A stretch of DNA of 64,000 bases from Planctomycetota bacterium (GCA_029552545.1 JAKPDO010000006.1:62001-126000); one strand, 5' to 3'; counted from the stretch's first letter, positions 8,313 to 17,832 are shown. Numbers and translations are program-made. The notes: generated by a model from the sequence alone, not told the origin.

Positions 8313-10559
8313 ATGATGAAAAGCAAATGGGTAGTTTTTACAATGGTTTCTCTGGGCTTATGGGTTTTGATCCAGACGGCGTCCGCCGGCATCACAGACC
8401 CGAATATTATTACGGGCGTGGTGCGGTACAACTGTGTTCCGGATGTCAGCTGCGATACAGACCCTGTTGTGGTCAACGGCGGGCTGGTGAACGGGGCTCT
8501 GACGCACGTGGACCGCACATTCGTTTTCCGCGATGCCAATGATTTGGCAGGCATTGATTTTGTGCAGACGGCCGTCGATGACAAAGCGAATTCAGCCCTG
8601 CAGATGGATGTGACGGTCAGCAAGGCCGGCACGCTCTTTCTGCTGATTGACAACCGGGTCGGTGACGGCAACGGGGCGAACCCGCCAACCATTGGGTCGG
8701 TGATGAACTGGGTCCTGACGAACGGTTTCGTGCAGACCGGCTATACGGTTGGGGTCTTCAACCCGTCGGATTCCACGACGGTCTATATGACGGCTTATGC
8801 CAAACCGATTTCCGGCGCCGGCACGATTTCGCTGTATGAGCAGAACGACGGCACCACTCGAATTACCTATCTGATTGCCGCCATTCCGGCCGGCTGGAAT
8901 CTGCCGCCTTCGGTAATGGGGGTACCCGCCAGTGCACAGGTGGAGCCCGGAAAAACCCTGGCGATAGACGCGACGATTACCGATTACGGTCAGAATACGA
9001 ACACAACGATTCTATGGGAAAAGGTCTCCGGCGGTGATGTGGTCTTCTCTCCCAACAACACTTCGGAAGATGTCTCTGTCTCTTTCCCGGGAGGAGCCGG
9101 CAATTATACCTTACAGGTAACGGTAACTGATGGTGAGGGCAAAAAGACTGTCAAGACAGTTCAAGTAGCTGTTCAGATAAAGTCTTATGCTCTGGCGGCG
9201 GCGGACCATTGTGAAATCGGCAATGATTCCAATCAGGGACCGTCATCGTCTCGAAAAGCTACAATTTCGGATGTCAAAAATTTCAACGACGGTTCTGCGC
9301 AGAGGCGAAGAGTCTGCTACTACAGATACAACATAGCGGACCAGAAAGAGGCGGGCAAAGTATTTGCTAACAGCTACCTGATGCTCAACGTGGACAAGGG
9401 CAATCTTTACACCACCAGCCATGTTTACGTGTACGGTATCAAAGAAGAATATGACAACTTTACCCTGCAGGGCACCACGTGGAGCACAGCACCGGGTGTG
9501 GATAATGCCCCCGTGCCGCCGCTGAATTCAGCCATTACGATTGATACGCTGGACCCGGAGGATATTTCTCCGCTGCTGGCGGCCTTTACGGTTCCGACCC
9601 TCGATATCTGGCTGTCCACGGCCAAGTTCCCGGCCCTGGATGAGTTCCTGAATTCCGATACGGACGGCAGTGTGGTGCTGATGTTTATCACTTATGATCC
9701 GGAAAGCTGCGGCTTTGAGATTTGTTCTCCCAGCCACAGCCGGACCGAGACCGAAACGGGTCTGAAAGGGATTATTCTCCGCGGAAATGTAGCGACCCCG
9801 ACCTGGGCCACAAAGCCCAATCCGGCGAACAACACCAGCCAGAGCACACGGCTGGCTCAGCTGAGCTGGACCAATCCAGCCCCCAGCCAGGAAGGCGCCG
9901 TCATTACCTGCGATGTATTCCTCGGCACCACCGAGCCGAATCTGCTGGCGCCCGACTACGGGCTGACCACGCTGGCGACCGGCATCAGCGGCAATTCCGT
10001 TGCGATTCCTTCCGGAATGCTTCAGGTCAATACAACCTATTACTGGGTGGTCGATGTGCATGACAGCATCGCCGGAACAACGCGCGGTTTTGTCTGGACG
10101 TTCAATACGAACAATATGATTCCTCTGGTGGAGCTGGAGAAGCCGTCCCAGTATATTTGGCTGGGCAATGCGGGGGATCCCGCCACGGCCACAGCCGTTA
10201 TTAACACGACGGTGACGGATGACGATTTCCCGCAGCCGTATACGCTTCTTTGGGAGCAGCTCAGCGGACCGGTGACGGTGCCGATTGTTCCCAACAATGT
10301 CGAAGATATTACGCTGGTTCTGCCGCAGACCGGAACGTATGTGTTCAGACTGTCGGCCGATGACGGCAGTGTCATTGGTTCGGCAAGCACGCTGATTTAT
10401 GTCGGGACTTCGCCGTGCAATGCGGCTCAGGCCAAGCCGACCTATGTTCAGATACCGGCGGATATCAACAACGACTGCTTTGTAGATATGGCCGACCTGG
10501 CAGAGTTTGTTTCCCGCTGGCTGGAGTGCAATGCGAGTATGGAGGCACCCTGCCGATAA
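8313..10559 (+). CDS. Secreted multidomain protein with PKD/FN3-like and DNRLRE-like regions and a C-terminal dockerin-like motif
   Basis: A 748-residue protein. Start ATG 8313 has a strong AGGAGG at 8301-8306; a longer open frame to 8256 is disfavoured. The signal peptide is about residues 1-26 (ends TASAG). A PKD-like Ig domain follows near 215-300, then a DNRLRE-like beta-sandwich near 310-500 with YRYNIADQ and TWSTAPGVDN motifs, an FN3-like domain near 510-620 (LSWTNP ... TTYYWVVDV), and a second PKD-like domain. The C-terminus carries one dockerin-type half repeat, DINNDCFVDMADLAEFVSRW. No catalytic domain is recognised. It may be a surface or structural protein binding substrate or other dockerin/cohesin partners. 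A strong terminator follows at 10602. Substrate is unknown; pectin is suggested only by location. Confidence 0.7.
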   Translation: MMKSKWVVFTMVSLGLWVLIQTASAGITDPNIITGVVRYNCVPDVSCDTDPVVVNGGLVNGALTHVDRTFVFRDANDLAGIDFVQTAVDDKANSALQMDVTVSKAGTLFLLIDNRVGDGNGANPPTIGSVMNWVLTNGFVQTGYTVGVFNPSDSTTVYMTAYAKPISGAGTISLYEQNDGTTRITYLIAAIPAGWNLPPSVMGVPASAQVEPGKTLAIDATITDYGQNTNTTILWEKVSGGDVVFSPNNTSEDVSVSFPGGAGNYTLQVTVTDGEGKKTVKTVQVAVQIKSYALAAADHCEIGNDSNQGPSSSRKATISDVKNFNDGSAQRRRVCYYRYNIADQKEAGKVFANSYLMLNVDKGNLYTTSHVYVYGIKEEYDNFTLQGTTWSTAPGVDNAPVPPLNSAITIDTLDPEDISPLLAAFTVPTLDIWLSTAKFPALDEFLNSDTDGSVVLMFITYDPESCGFEICSPSHSRTETETGLKGIILRGNVATPTWATKPNPANNTSQSTRLAQLSWTNPAPSQEGAVITCDVFLGTTEPNLLAPDYGLTTLATGISGNSVAIPSGMLQVNTTYYWVVDVHDSIAGTTRGFVWTFNTNNMIPLVELEKPSQYIWLGNAGDPATATAVINTTVTDDDFPQPYTLLWEQLSGPVTVPIVPNNVEDITLVLPQTGTYVFRLSADDGSVIGSASTLIYVGTSPCNAAQAKPTYVQIPADINNDCFVDMADLAEFVSRWLECNASMEAPCR

Positions 10560-10601
10560 AATGAAAGTTTAAAGGCATGGGTGTTTTGTGAAGTTAGGCA
10601 G

Positions 10602-10640
10602 CGGCCGGAAAGAGAAATCCGGTCTTTCCGGCCGTTTTTT
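10602..10640 (+). terminator. Intrinsic terminator after the 8313 gene
   Basis: A perfect 12-bp inverted repeat, CGGCCGGAAAGA (10602-10613) with TCTTTCCGGCCG (10623-10634), a 9-base loop and six T residues directly after it. It separates the 8313 gene from the pectate lyase gene at 10679. Confidence 0.9.
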
Positions 10641-10678
10641 CATCGGGAAGATTTTCATTGAAGAGAAGGGATTGTGCT

Positions 10679-13600
10679 ATGAGTCGATGGGGGATTGTCG
10701 GTATAGGTCTTTTGATTTCGGCAGGGATGGTCTGGGGTATCTCCACGAATCCACTGCCGGCGGTCGGCGAGTCGGTGGACCCGGATGTGCTGACTCTTCA
10801 ATGGACGCCGGATGCGGACGCGGTTCGAAGTGAGATTTATCTGGGGACGAGTGCGTCGGCGGTTGCGGCGGCGCAAAAACCGACCGGTGATGTGGACGGC
10901 AGCGGCGCTGTGGATATTCTGGACCTGGTTTATGTGGCCGCCCAGTGGCTGGACAGTCCGTCTTCGCCCTGTCCGGACCTGGATTACAGCGGCGGGGTGG
11001 ATTTGGCGGATGCCGCTCAGGTTAGCCGCAGCTGGCTGAGTGAACCGGAAGTGCTGTATCTGGGAGCTGTCAGCGGTTCTTCCTTCGCTCCCGGCCAGTT
11101 AATTCCGAACAAGACCTATTACTGGCGGGTGGATACAGTCCGATGCAGCGGAATTGAGAAAGGAACGGTCTGGAACTTCAAGACCAAGCGGCCGGCTTTT
11201 CCCGGGGCGGAAGGATTCGGCAAATGGGCCTCCGGCGGACGGGGCGGCAGCGTCTATCATGTAACCAATCTGAACGACAGCGGGCCGGGGTCTTTCCGTG
11301 ATGCCGTCAGTGCGCCGAACCGCACCGTGGTTTTTGATGTCGGCGGTGTGATACGAATCGGCGAACGAATTGTCGTCAGCAAAGATATTACGATTGCCGG
11401 CCAGACGGCGCCGGGCGAAGGGGTCGTCATCTACGGCAACGGCTTGTCTTATACGGATGCCAACCGCTCGATTACCCGGCATATGCGATACCGAATGGGC
11501 AAGGTCGGCACCAGCGGCAAGGATGCGGTGACGATTGCCGACGGAACGGATATGATTTTCGACCATTGTTCGATTTCGTGGGGGCGGGATGAGACCTTTT
11601 CCATCAGCGGCGGCACCGGCGAGGACCCGGGTTTTATCACCATTCAAAACTGCATCATTGCTCAGGGATTAGAAACTCATTCCTGCGGCGGCCTGATTCA
11701 GGATTTCAATGGGGTTAGTCTCTTCCGCAACCTTTACATTGATAACGACACGCGAAATCCGAAGGTCAAAGGAGTCAACGAGTTTATTAATAATGTGGTT
11801 TACAACTGGAACGATGCCGCCTATATCTTGGGCGATTCGAAAGCGGATTCCTATGCGAATGTCATCCGCAATTATTTCATCAGCGGCCCGAATACGGGGG
11901 CGGCGGCCTTTACGAGGGGCAATCTGAATTTTCACATTTACGCCCTGAACAACTGGCACGATTCTAACAAAAACGGAACGCTTGACGGAGCCATTCTGGA
12001 CCAGGCGGCCTACGGAACCGTGGACTGGCAGACGGTCCCGTACAATTATCCGGGTGTCAAAACAATGCTCGGTGCACCGACGGCTTATCGGGTTGCCGCT
12101 TCGCAGGCCGGGGCTGTTTATCCGATACGCGACCGAATCGACAGCCGTCTCATTAAGGAACTCAAGTCGCTGGGAACCAGCGGACAGCTGATTTCAGACG
12201 AAAACGCCTCGCCGATGTACGGGGTTGGAATTCTCGACGGAGGAATCTGTCCGACCGATACAGACCAGGATGGGATGCCGGATTATTGGGAGCAGTCCGT
12301 GTCGGGGCTGAATCCTTCCGGGGCGGACCATAACGGGGATGCCGACGGAAACGGTTATACCAATCTGGAGGATTATCTGAACTTTCTGGCGGTTCCGCAT
12401 GCGAACGTGCAGAAAGACAGACCTCGGGATATCAACCTGCGTCTGTTTGCATCCGGATTCGATGCCGGGGCGGCCTATACGGTTTTTGATGCGGTGAACG
12501 GAACGGTTCAGCTGCTGGCGGACGGCTATACCGCCCGCTTTACGCCGAATGCGGGATACGTAGGCCCGGCTCGTTTTTCCTTTACTGTAAATGACGGGTA
12601 TGTTTGGACGGATACGGTGCTGCTTTTGGTTTCGGAGTACGGCGGACATGCGCTGCCGCCGAAGTATCCTTCCAATCTGACGCAGGGATTGAACTACAAG
12701 TATTATTCCGGAACATTTGAGTATTTGCCGGATTTTGCCCTCCTGACACCGACGCAGCAGGGAACAACGGCGAACTTTGACATTACGGGGGCAGCGGCCG
12801 CTGACTATTTTGCGTATGTTTTTGAGGGATTTATTGAGATTCCGGCGGACGGTTTGTACACGTTTTATCTGAACTCGGATGACGGCAGCAAGCTTTACAT
12901 AGACGGCGGAATTGTCGTCAGCAATGACGGGGTTCACGGAACACAGGAAGCCGAAGGCAGTGCAGCCCTGCTGGCTGGAATGCATTCCATTCGGGCCTCT
13001 TATTTTGAAAAAGACGGCAATCAGCGGCTGGAAGTACGCTGGGCCGGGCCGGGCTTCAGCAAGCAGCTGATTTCCAACAGTGTTCTGTATCGGGGAATGC
13101 TCGATACAGTCCCGCCGGCGGCTCCGACGGGTGTGTGGGCGGCGGCATCCAATGCCCAGGTTGTGCTTCAGTGGAAAAACAACACGGAAACCGACCTGGC
13201 GGGCTACAATGTCTATCGGACGACGGTTTCAGGGGGCAATTATACCCGACTGAATGAGGCCCTGATTGATGCATCAAATTTTATCGATGCCTCGGTTTCC
13301 AACGGCACGCTCTATCATTACGTTGTTACCGCCGTGGATGAGTCCTTTAATGAGTCTTCACGAAGCTATGAGATGTCTGCAAGACCGGCGGATTCCAACG
13401 ATGTGAGTGTGATTGTTCAGGAATGGACGGCAGGTTTCTGTCTGGTTGAGGGGACGGTTGACAATAATAATGCCGGGTTCACCGGATACGGTTTTGCCAA
13501 CGGGACCAATGCCGTGGGTAAGGGAATCAACTGGAGCATTCAAATCGGCCGCCCGGGCACGTATCAGCTGACCTGGCGGTTTGCCAACGGCACAACAGCC

Positions 13601-13822
13601 AATCGGCCGGCCAATTTATTGGTGAATGGTGCAGCGGTTCTTTCCAATATTGCGTTTAACCCCACCGGCGGCTGGACAACCTGGAGTGAAGTGACCGGCA
13701 GCGTTATTTTGGATGCGGGAACACATTTGATTCGGCTGGAACCGACTACAAGCAACGGACTGGCCAATATTGATTATCTGATAATCACAGGGCCGGATGT
13801 TGTTCCGGCGGCCTGTCCGTAA
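10679..13822 (+). CDS. Multimodular pectate lyase with inserted dockerin, PA14, FN3 and carbohydrate-binding modules
   Basis: A 1047-residue protein; ATG 10679 preceded by GAAGGGA. Order: signal peptide (1-20); FN3-like domain (about 30-170) interrupted by a dockerin-like pair at residues 68-122 (GDVDGSGAVDILDL and DLDYSGGVDLADA); right-handed beta-helix pectate lyase domain (about 172-520) beginning FPGAEGFGKWASGGRGG, with IAGQTAPGEGV and DHCSISWG motifs; calcium-binding segment DTDQDGMPDYWE; PA14 domain (about 660-805); FN3 (about 815-905); C-terminal CBM35/CBM6-like sandwich. The lyase fold cuts polygalacturonate by beta-elimination. It sits alone behind a terminator and ends 4 bases before a convergent transporter gene. 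The lyase-family call is solid; the precise PL family and whether the dockerin binds a cohesin here are inference. Confidence 0.87.
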   Translation: MSRWGIVGIGLLISAGMVWGISTNPLPAVGESVDPDVLTLQWTPDADAVRSEIYLGTSASAVAAAQKPTGDVDGSGAVDILDLVYVAAQWLDSPSSPCPDLDYSGGVDLADAAQVSRSWLSEPEVLYLGAVSGSSFAPGQLIPNKTYYWRVDTVRCSGIEKGTVWNFKTKRPAFPGAEGFGKWASGGRGGSVYHVTNLNDSGPGSFRDAVSAPNRTVVFDVGGVIRIGERIVVSKDITIAGQTAPGEGVVIYGNGLSYTDANRSITRHMRYRMGKVGTSGKDAVTIADGTDMIFDHCSISWGRDETFSISGGTGEDPGFITIQNCIIAQGLETHSCGGLIQDFNGVSLFRNLYIDNDTRNPKVKGVNEFINNVVYNWNDAAYILGDSKADSYANVIRNYFISGPNTGAAAFTRGNLNFHIYALNNWHDSNKNGTLDGAILDQAAYGTVDWQTVPYNYPGVKTMLGAPTAYRVAASQAGAVYPIRDRIDSRLIKELKSLGTSGQLISDENASPMYGVGILDGGICPTDTDQDGMPDYWEQSVSGLNPSGADHNGDADGNGYTNLEDYLNFLAVPHANVQKDRPRDINLRLFASGFDAGAAYTVFDAVNGTVQLLADGYTARFTPNAGYVGPARFSFTVNDGYVWTDTVLLLVSEYGGHALPPKYPSNLTQGLNYKYYSGTFEYLPDFALLTPTQQGTTANFDITGAAAADYFAYVFEGFIEIPADGLYTFYLNSDDGSKLYIDGGIVVSNDGVHGTQEAEGSAALLAGMHSIRASYFEKDGNQRLEVRWAGPGFSKQLISNSVLYRGMLDTVPPAAPTGVWAAASNAQVVLQWKNNTETDLAGYNVYRTTVSGGNYTRLNEALIDASNFIDASVSNGTLYHYVVTAVDESFNESSRSYEMSARPADSNDVSVIVQEWTAGFCLVEGTVDNNNAGFTGYGFANGTNAVGKGINWSIQIGRPGTYQLTWRFANGTTANRPANLLVNGAAVLSNIAFNPTGGWTTWSEVTGSVILDAGTHLIRLEPTTSNGLANIDYLIITGPDVVPAACP

Positions 13823-13826
13823 TCCG

Positions 13827-15941
13827 TTATCCGGCAATCAGTCGGATTAATCCCCAGAAAAAGAGGATGATTCCGAGCGTGGCAGCTGTGCTGAGCAAAA
13901 AGCCGAGTGTATCGGTCCGAGTCCATTTACAGAATTCCCAGTTCGAGCGGGGGAACAGTTTCAGGTGATCGAACCGGTGCGGGTCGGCGTAACTTTTCTG
14001 AACTTCTTCTGCATCCTTTTGCGGGTCCGGATGGACCGGGGTCTTCAGCCGGGCGTAAAAGCGTTCAATGTCTTCCTGAAACCCTTTGTCCTTCGTGAGC
14101 CAACTGATGGGAATCAGAAAGACGAAAGGCAGAACGGCCGCAATCAGATAACGCAGCGTCAGGAGGGCGGAAGGAGTCAGAGAAGGCAGGTCGATGCCGA
14201 GAAAATGGGCAATAATCAGTTCGGTATGCAGACGGCCGATGCCTTCATAGGGGGAATCGGGGTCTTCCGGGTTCATTCGGGCGATGTTGTCGTAATAAAT
14301 GCTGACCGGCAGGATTCGCACCGGTTTGCGGATGAGCTGGCCGACTTCCTCCGCCAGTCCGCTCTGGATATCGCTTTCGCAGGCGTGTACGGAGCGGACG
14401 ACTGTCTGTTCGCGCGTCTGCTGGGAAAGCCAGGGCGAATGCCGGACGGCCTCAAAGCATGGAAGCAGATGCGGAAGAACGGCCAGGACGATGGAGCAGG
14501 TGATTACCTCGACATAGACGGCGATTCGCGTCAGCCGTTTCCAGAACAAAAGCAGCAAAACCGGCGCTCCGAAGATGATATTCAGGGAAGGCAGAGCCTT
14601 AACCAGATGGATAATGCTGAAGGTCGTTACGGAGACATATATCCCCAAAAGCAGAAAACCGATGATGGCCAGACGGGAAACATTGATGTAGTGGCGAGGG
14701 CTTTTGTTGGGGACGAAGGGCTTGTAAATATGTCGGACGAAGAGAGCGGACAGATAGACGCAAACGGCATCCAGCGTGGACATATTGGCGGCGAGAATGC
14801 CGGCGACCATCAGCCCTCGCAGTCCGGGGCCGAGCAGATGACGGCTGAGGATTCCCCAGGCCGTATCGGGGTCTGCGACAAGGTCTGAACAGAGGGCGTA
14901 GGCAAACAAACCGCAAAGGGCCCAAATGATGGTGAGGATGCGTTTGGTGTAAGCGCCGCCGATATTGGCGATTCGGGCCGTCAGTTCGTCCCGTGCAGAG
15001 CCGTTGAGGGCCATATTGCCCTGGTGACCGGTGATGCCGATGATGGTGACGAGGACAAGGGCGGCAATCGAGTTCCAGGCGAATTCATCGCCGGCGGAGC
15101 CGAAAACAAACAGCATGTGGTCCGGGATTCGCCGGGTAAATTCGGTCCAGCCGCCCAAGGCAACCAGCGCCAGCGGAATCAGAAGGATGGAAAACAGCAG
15201 GATGAGAAAGCCCTGCAGAATATCGGTCACGGCCGCTGCTCTAAAGCCGCCCATGGTGACATAGAAGCCGATGAACACTGTATAAATCAGGTAAAACCAA
15301 AACGGCTTTGTATAAGAAACAAAAGCACTGATTTGTCCTTTTTTATACAGGGCATCCAGCCGTTCGTATTCGGCGGCCTCCTGCGGATTCAGGGATGCTG
15401 TTTTCTGAATCTTGGAGAGCTGCCGGTACCGCTCATACAGCTGAACGCTTTCCGCCTCCGCCGGCGTGTATTTTTCCGGGGGTTTGATGGTCATGGCCTG
15501 AAACGTTCGCAGAGAGGCCTTATAGCCGATTCCCATAATCAGGATGCTCAGCCAGATGCCGACGAGTGCATAAATTGTCGGCAGGATTTTGCTTTTGAAT
15601 CGCTCCTCGAACAACTCGGCCATTGTGACCAGACGCACGCGCCGGAACCATCCGGCCATAAACCAGTAGTAGGGCCCCGTGAAGACGCCGATCAGCATCA
15701 GCCATACCCCCCCCAATCCCTTTTCGAAGGCAAAGCTGGCCGTTCGAATAGCGCTGTTGGCGTCGCTGAGCGTGCCCATGTTGAGGAAATACTGGAGGAG
15801 TTTGTTAAAGGAACGCCCGGCCAGGAAAAAATCTTCCTCGGAACGGATTTTTCCGTACGCCTTCTGTCCGATATAAGTGATGGCAAACAGATAGAGAAGA
15901 ATAATGAGCAGGTCAATAGGATGAAAACCGAATAATTCCAT
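13827..15941 (-). CDS. Sodium:solute symporter (SSS family)
   Basis: A 704-residue membrane protein with at least 13 hydrophobic segments. The N-terminal half has SSS features: FFLAGRSFNK, SDANSAIRTASFAFEKG, FYVTMGGFRAAAVTDILQGF and GHQGNMALNGSARDEL. It likely imports a sugar acid, sugar or oligosaccharide with sodium; given the neighbours, a pectin breakdown product is a reasonable guess. It is longer than the usual 500-600 residues because of a charged loop (about residues 155-215) and a large hydrophilic loop near 505-600. ATG 15941 has GAGGAA upstream; a TTG three bases earlier is possible. It is divergent from the GH43 gene, sharing a 170-base control region. Confidence 0.88.
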   Translation of the reverse strand: MELFGFHPIDLLIILLYLFAITYIGQKAYGKIRSEEDFFLAGRSFNKLLQYFLNMGTLSDANSAIRTASFAFEKGLGGVWLMLIGVFTGPYYWFMAGWFRRVRLVTMAELFEERFKSKILPTIYALVGIWLSILIMGIGYKASLRTFQAMTIKPPEKYTPAEAESVQLYERYRQLSKIQKTASLNPQEAAEYERLDALYKKGQISAFVSYTKPFWFYLIYTVFIGFYVTMGGFRAAAVTDILQGFLILLFSILLIPLALVALGGWTEFTRRIPDHMLFVFGSAGDEFAWNSIAALVLVTIIGITGHQGNMALNGSARDELTARIANIGGAYTKRILTIIWALCGLFAYALCSDLVADPDTAWGILSRHLLGPGLRGLMVAGILAANMSTLDAVCVYLSALFVRHIYKPFVPNKSPRHYINVSRLAIIGFLLLGIYVSVTTFSIIHLVKALPSLNIIFGAPVLLLLFWKRLTRIAVYVEVITCSIVLAVLPHLLPCFEAVRHSPWLSQQTREQTVVRSVHACESDIQSGLAEEVGQLIRKPVRILPVSIYYDNIARMNPEDPDSPYEGIGRLHTELIIAHFLGIDLPSLTPSALLTLRYLIAAVLPFVFLIPISWLTKDKGFQEDIERFYARLKTPVHPDPQKDAEEVQKSYADPHRFDHLKLFPRSNWEFCKWTRTDTLGFLLSTAATLGIILFFWGLIRLIAG

Positions 15942-15997
15942 CAACGTATGTTCCTCATATCGGCCCAGCCGGATTTTTTGTATATGGGATTGTATCG

Positions 15998-16047
15998 GAA
16001 GCCGTTCCGGTTTTCCAGTGTTTTTGCTCCTTCCGGAAGCGGAACGG
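15998..16047. promoter_or_regulatory. Paired GGAAGC/GTTCC palindromes between divergent symporter and GH43 genes
   Basis: The 170-base gap 15942-16111 holds GGAAGCCGTTCC at 15998-16009 and a related CCGGAAGCGGAACGG at 16033-16047. CCGTTCCG (16002-16009) and CGGAACGG (16040-16047) form an 8-bp inverted repeat, with TTCCGGAA (16031-16038) in the loop. The arrangement resembles a pair of operator half-sites for a regulator serving both genes, but it could also be a hairpin. No convincing -35/-10 pair was identified. Confidence 0.3.
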
Positions 16048-16111
16048 GAATCATTTCAATTCGATTAGAAAGTCTGGAAAATCAAATAAAGATGGTGTAT
16101 AGTTGTCAATT

Positions 16112-17773
16112 ATGAATATGAGAAGAAGAATAGCGGGAATAGTTGTTTTCTTCTGGTGGACAGGATGGATGTATGCCTTTGCCGCGGGCGGGGGTTCAAA
16201 TGAATCCCCGGTTTCCCCGTCGGTTTTCGTGTCAAAGGTCTGGGCGGCGGACCAGGGGGATGGGAATTACAAAAATCCTGTTTTGTATGCGGATTATTCC
16301 GACCCTGATGTCATCCGGGTGGGCAATGATTATTATATGACCGCCTCCAGTTTTACCTGCTTTCCGGGCCTTCCAATCCTGCACTCAAAGGATTTGGTCA
16401 ATTGGACCCTCATTGGTCATGCGGTTTCGCGATATCCGAATCCGGATTTTAATGTTCCCCAGCACGGCAAGGGAATCTGGGCACCGAGCATCCGATTTCA
16501 GGATGGGATGTTTTATATCTTCTGGGGTGATCCGGACAACGGGATTTATCGGGTCCGCTCCGTTCGGCCGGAGGGGCCCTGGGAGGAGCCGCTTTTGATT
16601 CTTCCCGGAAAAGGACTGATTGACCCCTGCCCCTTGTGGGATGATAACGGCAAGGCGTGGCTGGTGCACGCCTGGGCGGGCAGCCGAGCGGGTGTGAAGA
16701 GTCTGCTGACCTTGCGGGAGATGGATTGGCAGGCAACCCAGGTTAGTCGGGATGCCCGCCATATCTTTGACGGGCATGAAAAGCATCCTACAATCGAAGG
16801 TCCAAAGTTCTATAAGCACGACGGCTATTATTATATCTTTGCGCCCGGTGGAGGGGTGACCAGCGGCTGGCAGGTTGTTCTTCGTTCCAAAGACATTTAC
16901 GGCCCTTATGAGGACCGCATCGTTCTTCATCAGGGCTCTGCGCCGGTCAACGGGCCGCATCAGGGCGGCTGGGTTCAGACGCCTTCCGGTCAATCCTGGT
17001 TTCTTCATTTTCAGGATGCCGGCCCCTATGGTCGGATTATTCATCTTCAGCCGGTTGTATGGAAGGAAGGATGGCCGGTGATGGGTACAGACCCGGATGG
17101 GGATGGAACAGGCGAACCGGTCCTGAGCTGGAAAAAGCCGGATGTCGGAGGCGTTTTTCCCAAAATGACGCCGGCCGACAGCGATGAATTTGACGGCGAC
17201 ACGCTCGGTCTTCAGTGGCAGTGGCAGGCCAATCCGAATCCTGCCTGGTTCGCGAAAGTTCGGGGAACGGATTATCTGCGTTTGTTTGCGGTTCCGCTGC
17301 CGGCGCCGGAAGCGAATTTCTGGCAGGTGCCGAACCTGCTTTTGCAAAAGTTTCCTGCGCCGGATTTTACCGCCTCCGCAAAGGTACGGCTTGTGCCGGA
17401 GCAGCAGAACATCCGCGGCGGGCTGGTGGTGTTCGGGGATGACTATTCGGCTCTCGAGCTGGCGGTCAGGGAGGGGGCAAAAGTTCTGCGGCTGGTTGTC
17501 TGTATGCAGGCCGAGACCGGCAGCCGAGAGGGACTGGCTGCGGAAATCCCGGCACAGACGGATACGCTCATCCTGCGGGTTCAGGTGTCCTCGCCAAACG
17601 CTCTCTGTCAGTTCAGCTATAGTCTGGACGGGAAAGAATTCGTTCCGGCAGGCCGTCCGTTTCCCGCCAAGCCGGGCCGATGGGTGGGAGCCAAGGTCGG
17701 CTTGTATTGTGTCTCGCAGGCCGGTTCCCGTGCAGGCGGCTATCTGGATGTGGACTGGTTCCGAGTTGAGTAA
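16112..17773 (+). CDS. Glycoside hydrolase family 43 (beta-xylosidase/alpha-L-arabinofuranosidase type), exported
   Basis: A 553-residue protein with a signal peptide (MNMRRRIAGIVVFFWWTGWM..). The five-bladed propeller carries GH43 hallmarks: general-base Asp in YADYSDPDVI, Asp in LIDPCPLWDDNGKAWLVHA, general-acid Glu in TIEGPKFYKHDGYYY, plus WAPSI. A C-terminal beta-sandwich (about 365-550; DEFDGDTLGLQWQWQANP) is the GH43-associated concanavalin-like domain that usually shapes the xylosidase pocket. In this island it may trim arabinan or xylose side chains of pectin or xylogalacturonan; substrate is not provable. Possible starts are ATG 16112 and ATG 16118; no clear Shine-Dalgarno sequence was seen. 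It is divergent from the symporter. Confidence 0.9.
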   Translation: MNMRRRIAGIVVFFWWTGWMYAFAAGGGSNESPVSPSVFVSKVWAADQGDGNYKNPVLYADYSDPDVIRVGNDYYMTASSFTCFPGLPILHSKDLVNWTLIGHAVSRYPNPDFNVPQHGKGIWAPSIRFQDGMFYIFWGDPDNGIYRVRSVRPEGPWEEPLLILPGKGLIDPCPLWDDNGKAWLVHAWAGSRAGVKSLLTLREMDWQATQVSRDARHIFDGHEKHPTIEGPKFYKHDGYYYIFAPGGGVTSGWQVVLRSKDIYGPYEDRIVLHQGSAPVNGPHQGGWVQTPSGQSWFLHFQDAGPYGRIIHLQPVVWKEGWPVMGTDPDGDGTGEPVLSWKKPDVGGVFPKMTPADSDEFDGDTLGLQWQWQANPNPAWFAKVRGTDYLRLFAVPLPAPEANFWQVPNLLLQKFPAPDFTASAKVRLVPEQQNIRGGLVVFGDDYSALELAVREGAKVLRLVVCMQAETGSREGLAAEIPAQTDTLILRVQVSSPNALCQFSYSLDGKEFVPAGRPFPAKPGRWVGAKVGLYCVSQAGSRAGGYLDVDWFRVE

Positions 17774-17799
17774 TCGGCATCAAAGAGCTTCTGATAAAG

Positions 17800-17832
17800 T
17801 TTTGGATTCCCGCCTGCGCGGGAATGACCAGG
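17800..17832. repeat. REP-like palindrome (ATTCCCGC-CTGC-GCGGGAAT)
   Basis: Perfect 8-bp arms at 17806-17813 and 17818-17825 around a CTGC loop, in a TTGGATTCCCGCCTGCGCGGGAATGACC context. This is the widespread intergenic palindrome whose chance translation gives 'LDSRLRGND'. It sits between convergent genes and may help end transcription. No second copy was found in the window. The remainder of the 17774-17941 gap shows nothing recognisable. Confidence 0.65.

Noticed and set aside
15024-15935. 303-codon plus-strand frame inside the symporter gene
   Set aside because: Antisense to conserved membrane segments; highly charged low-complexity translation.
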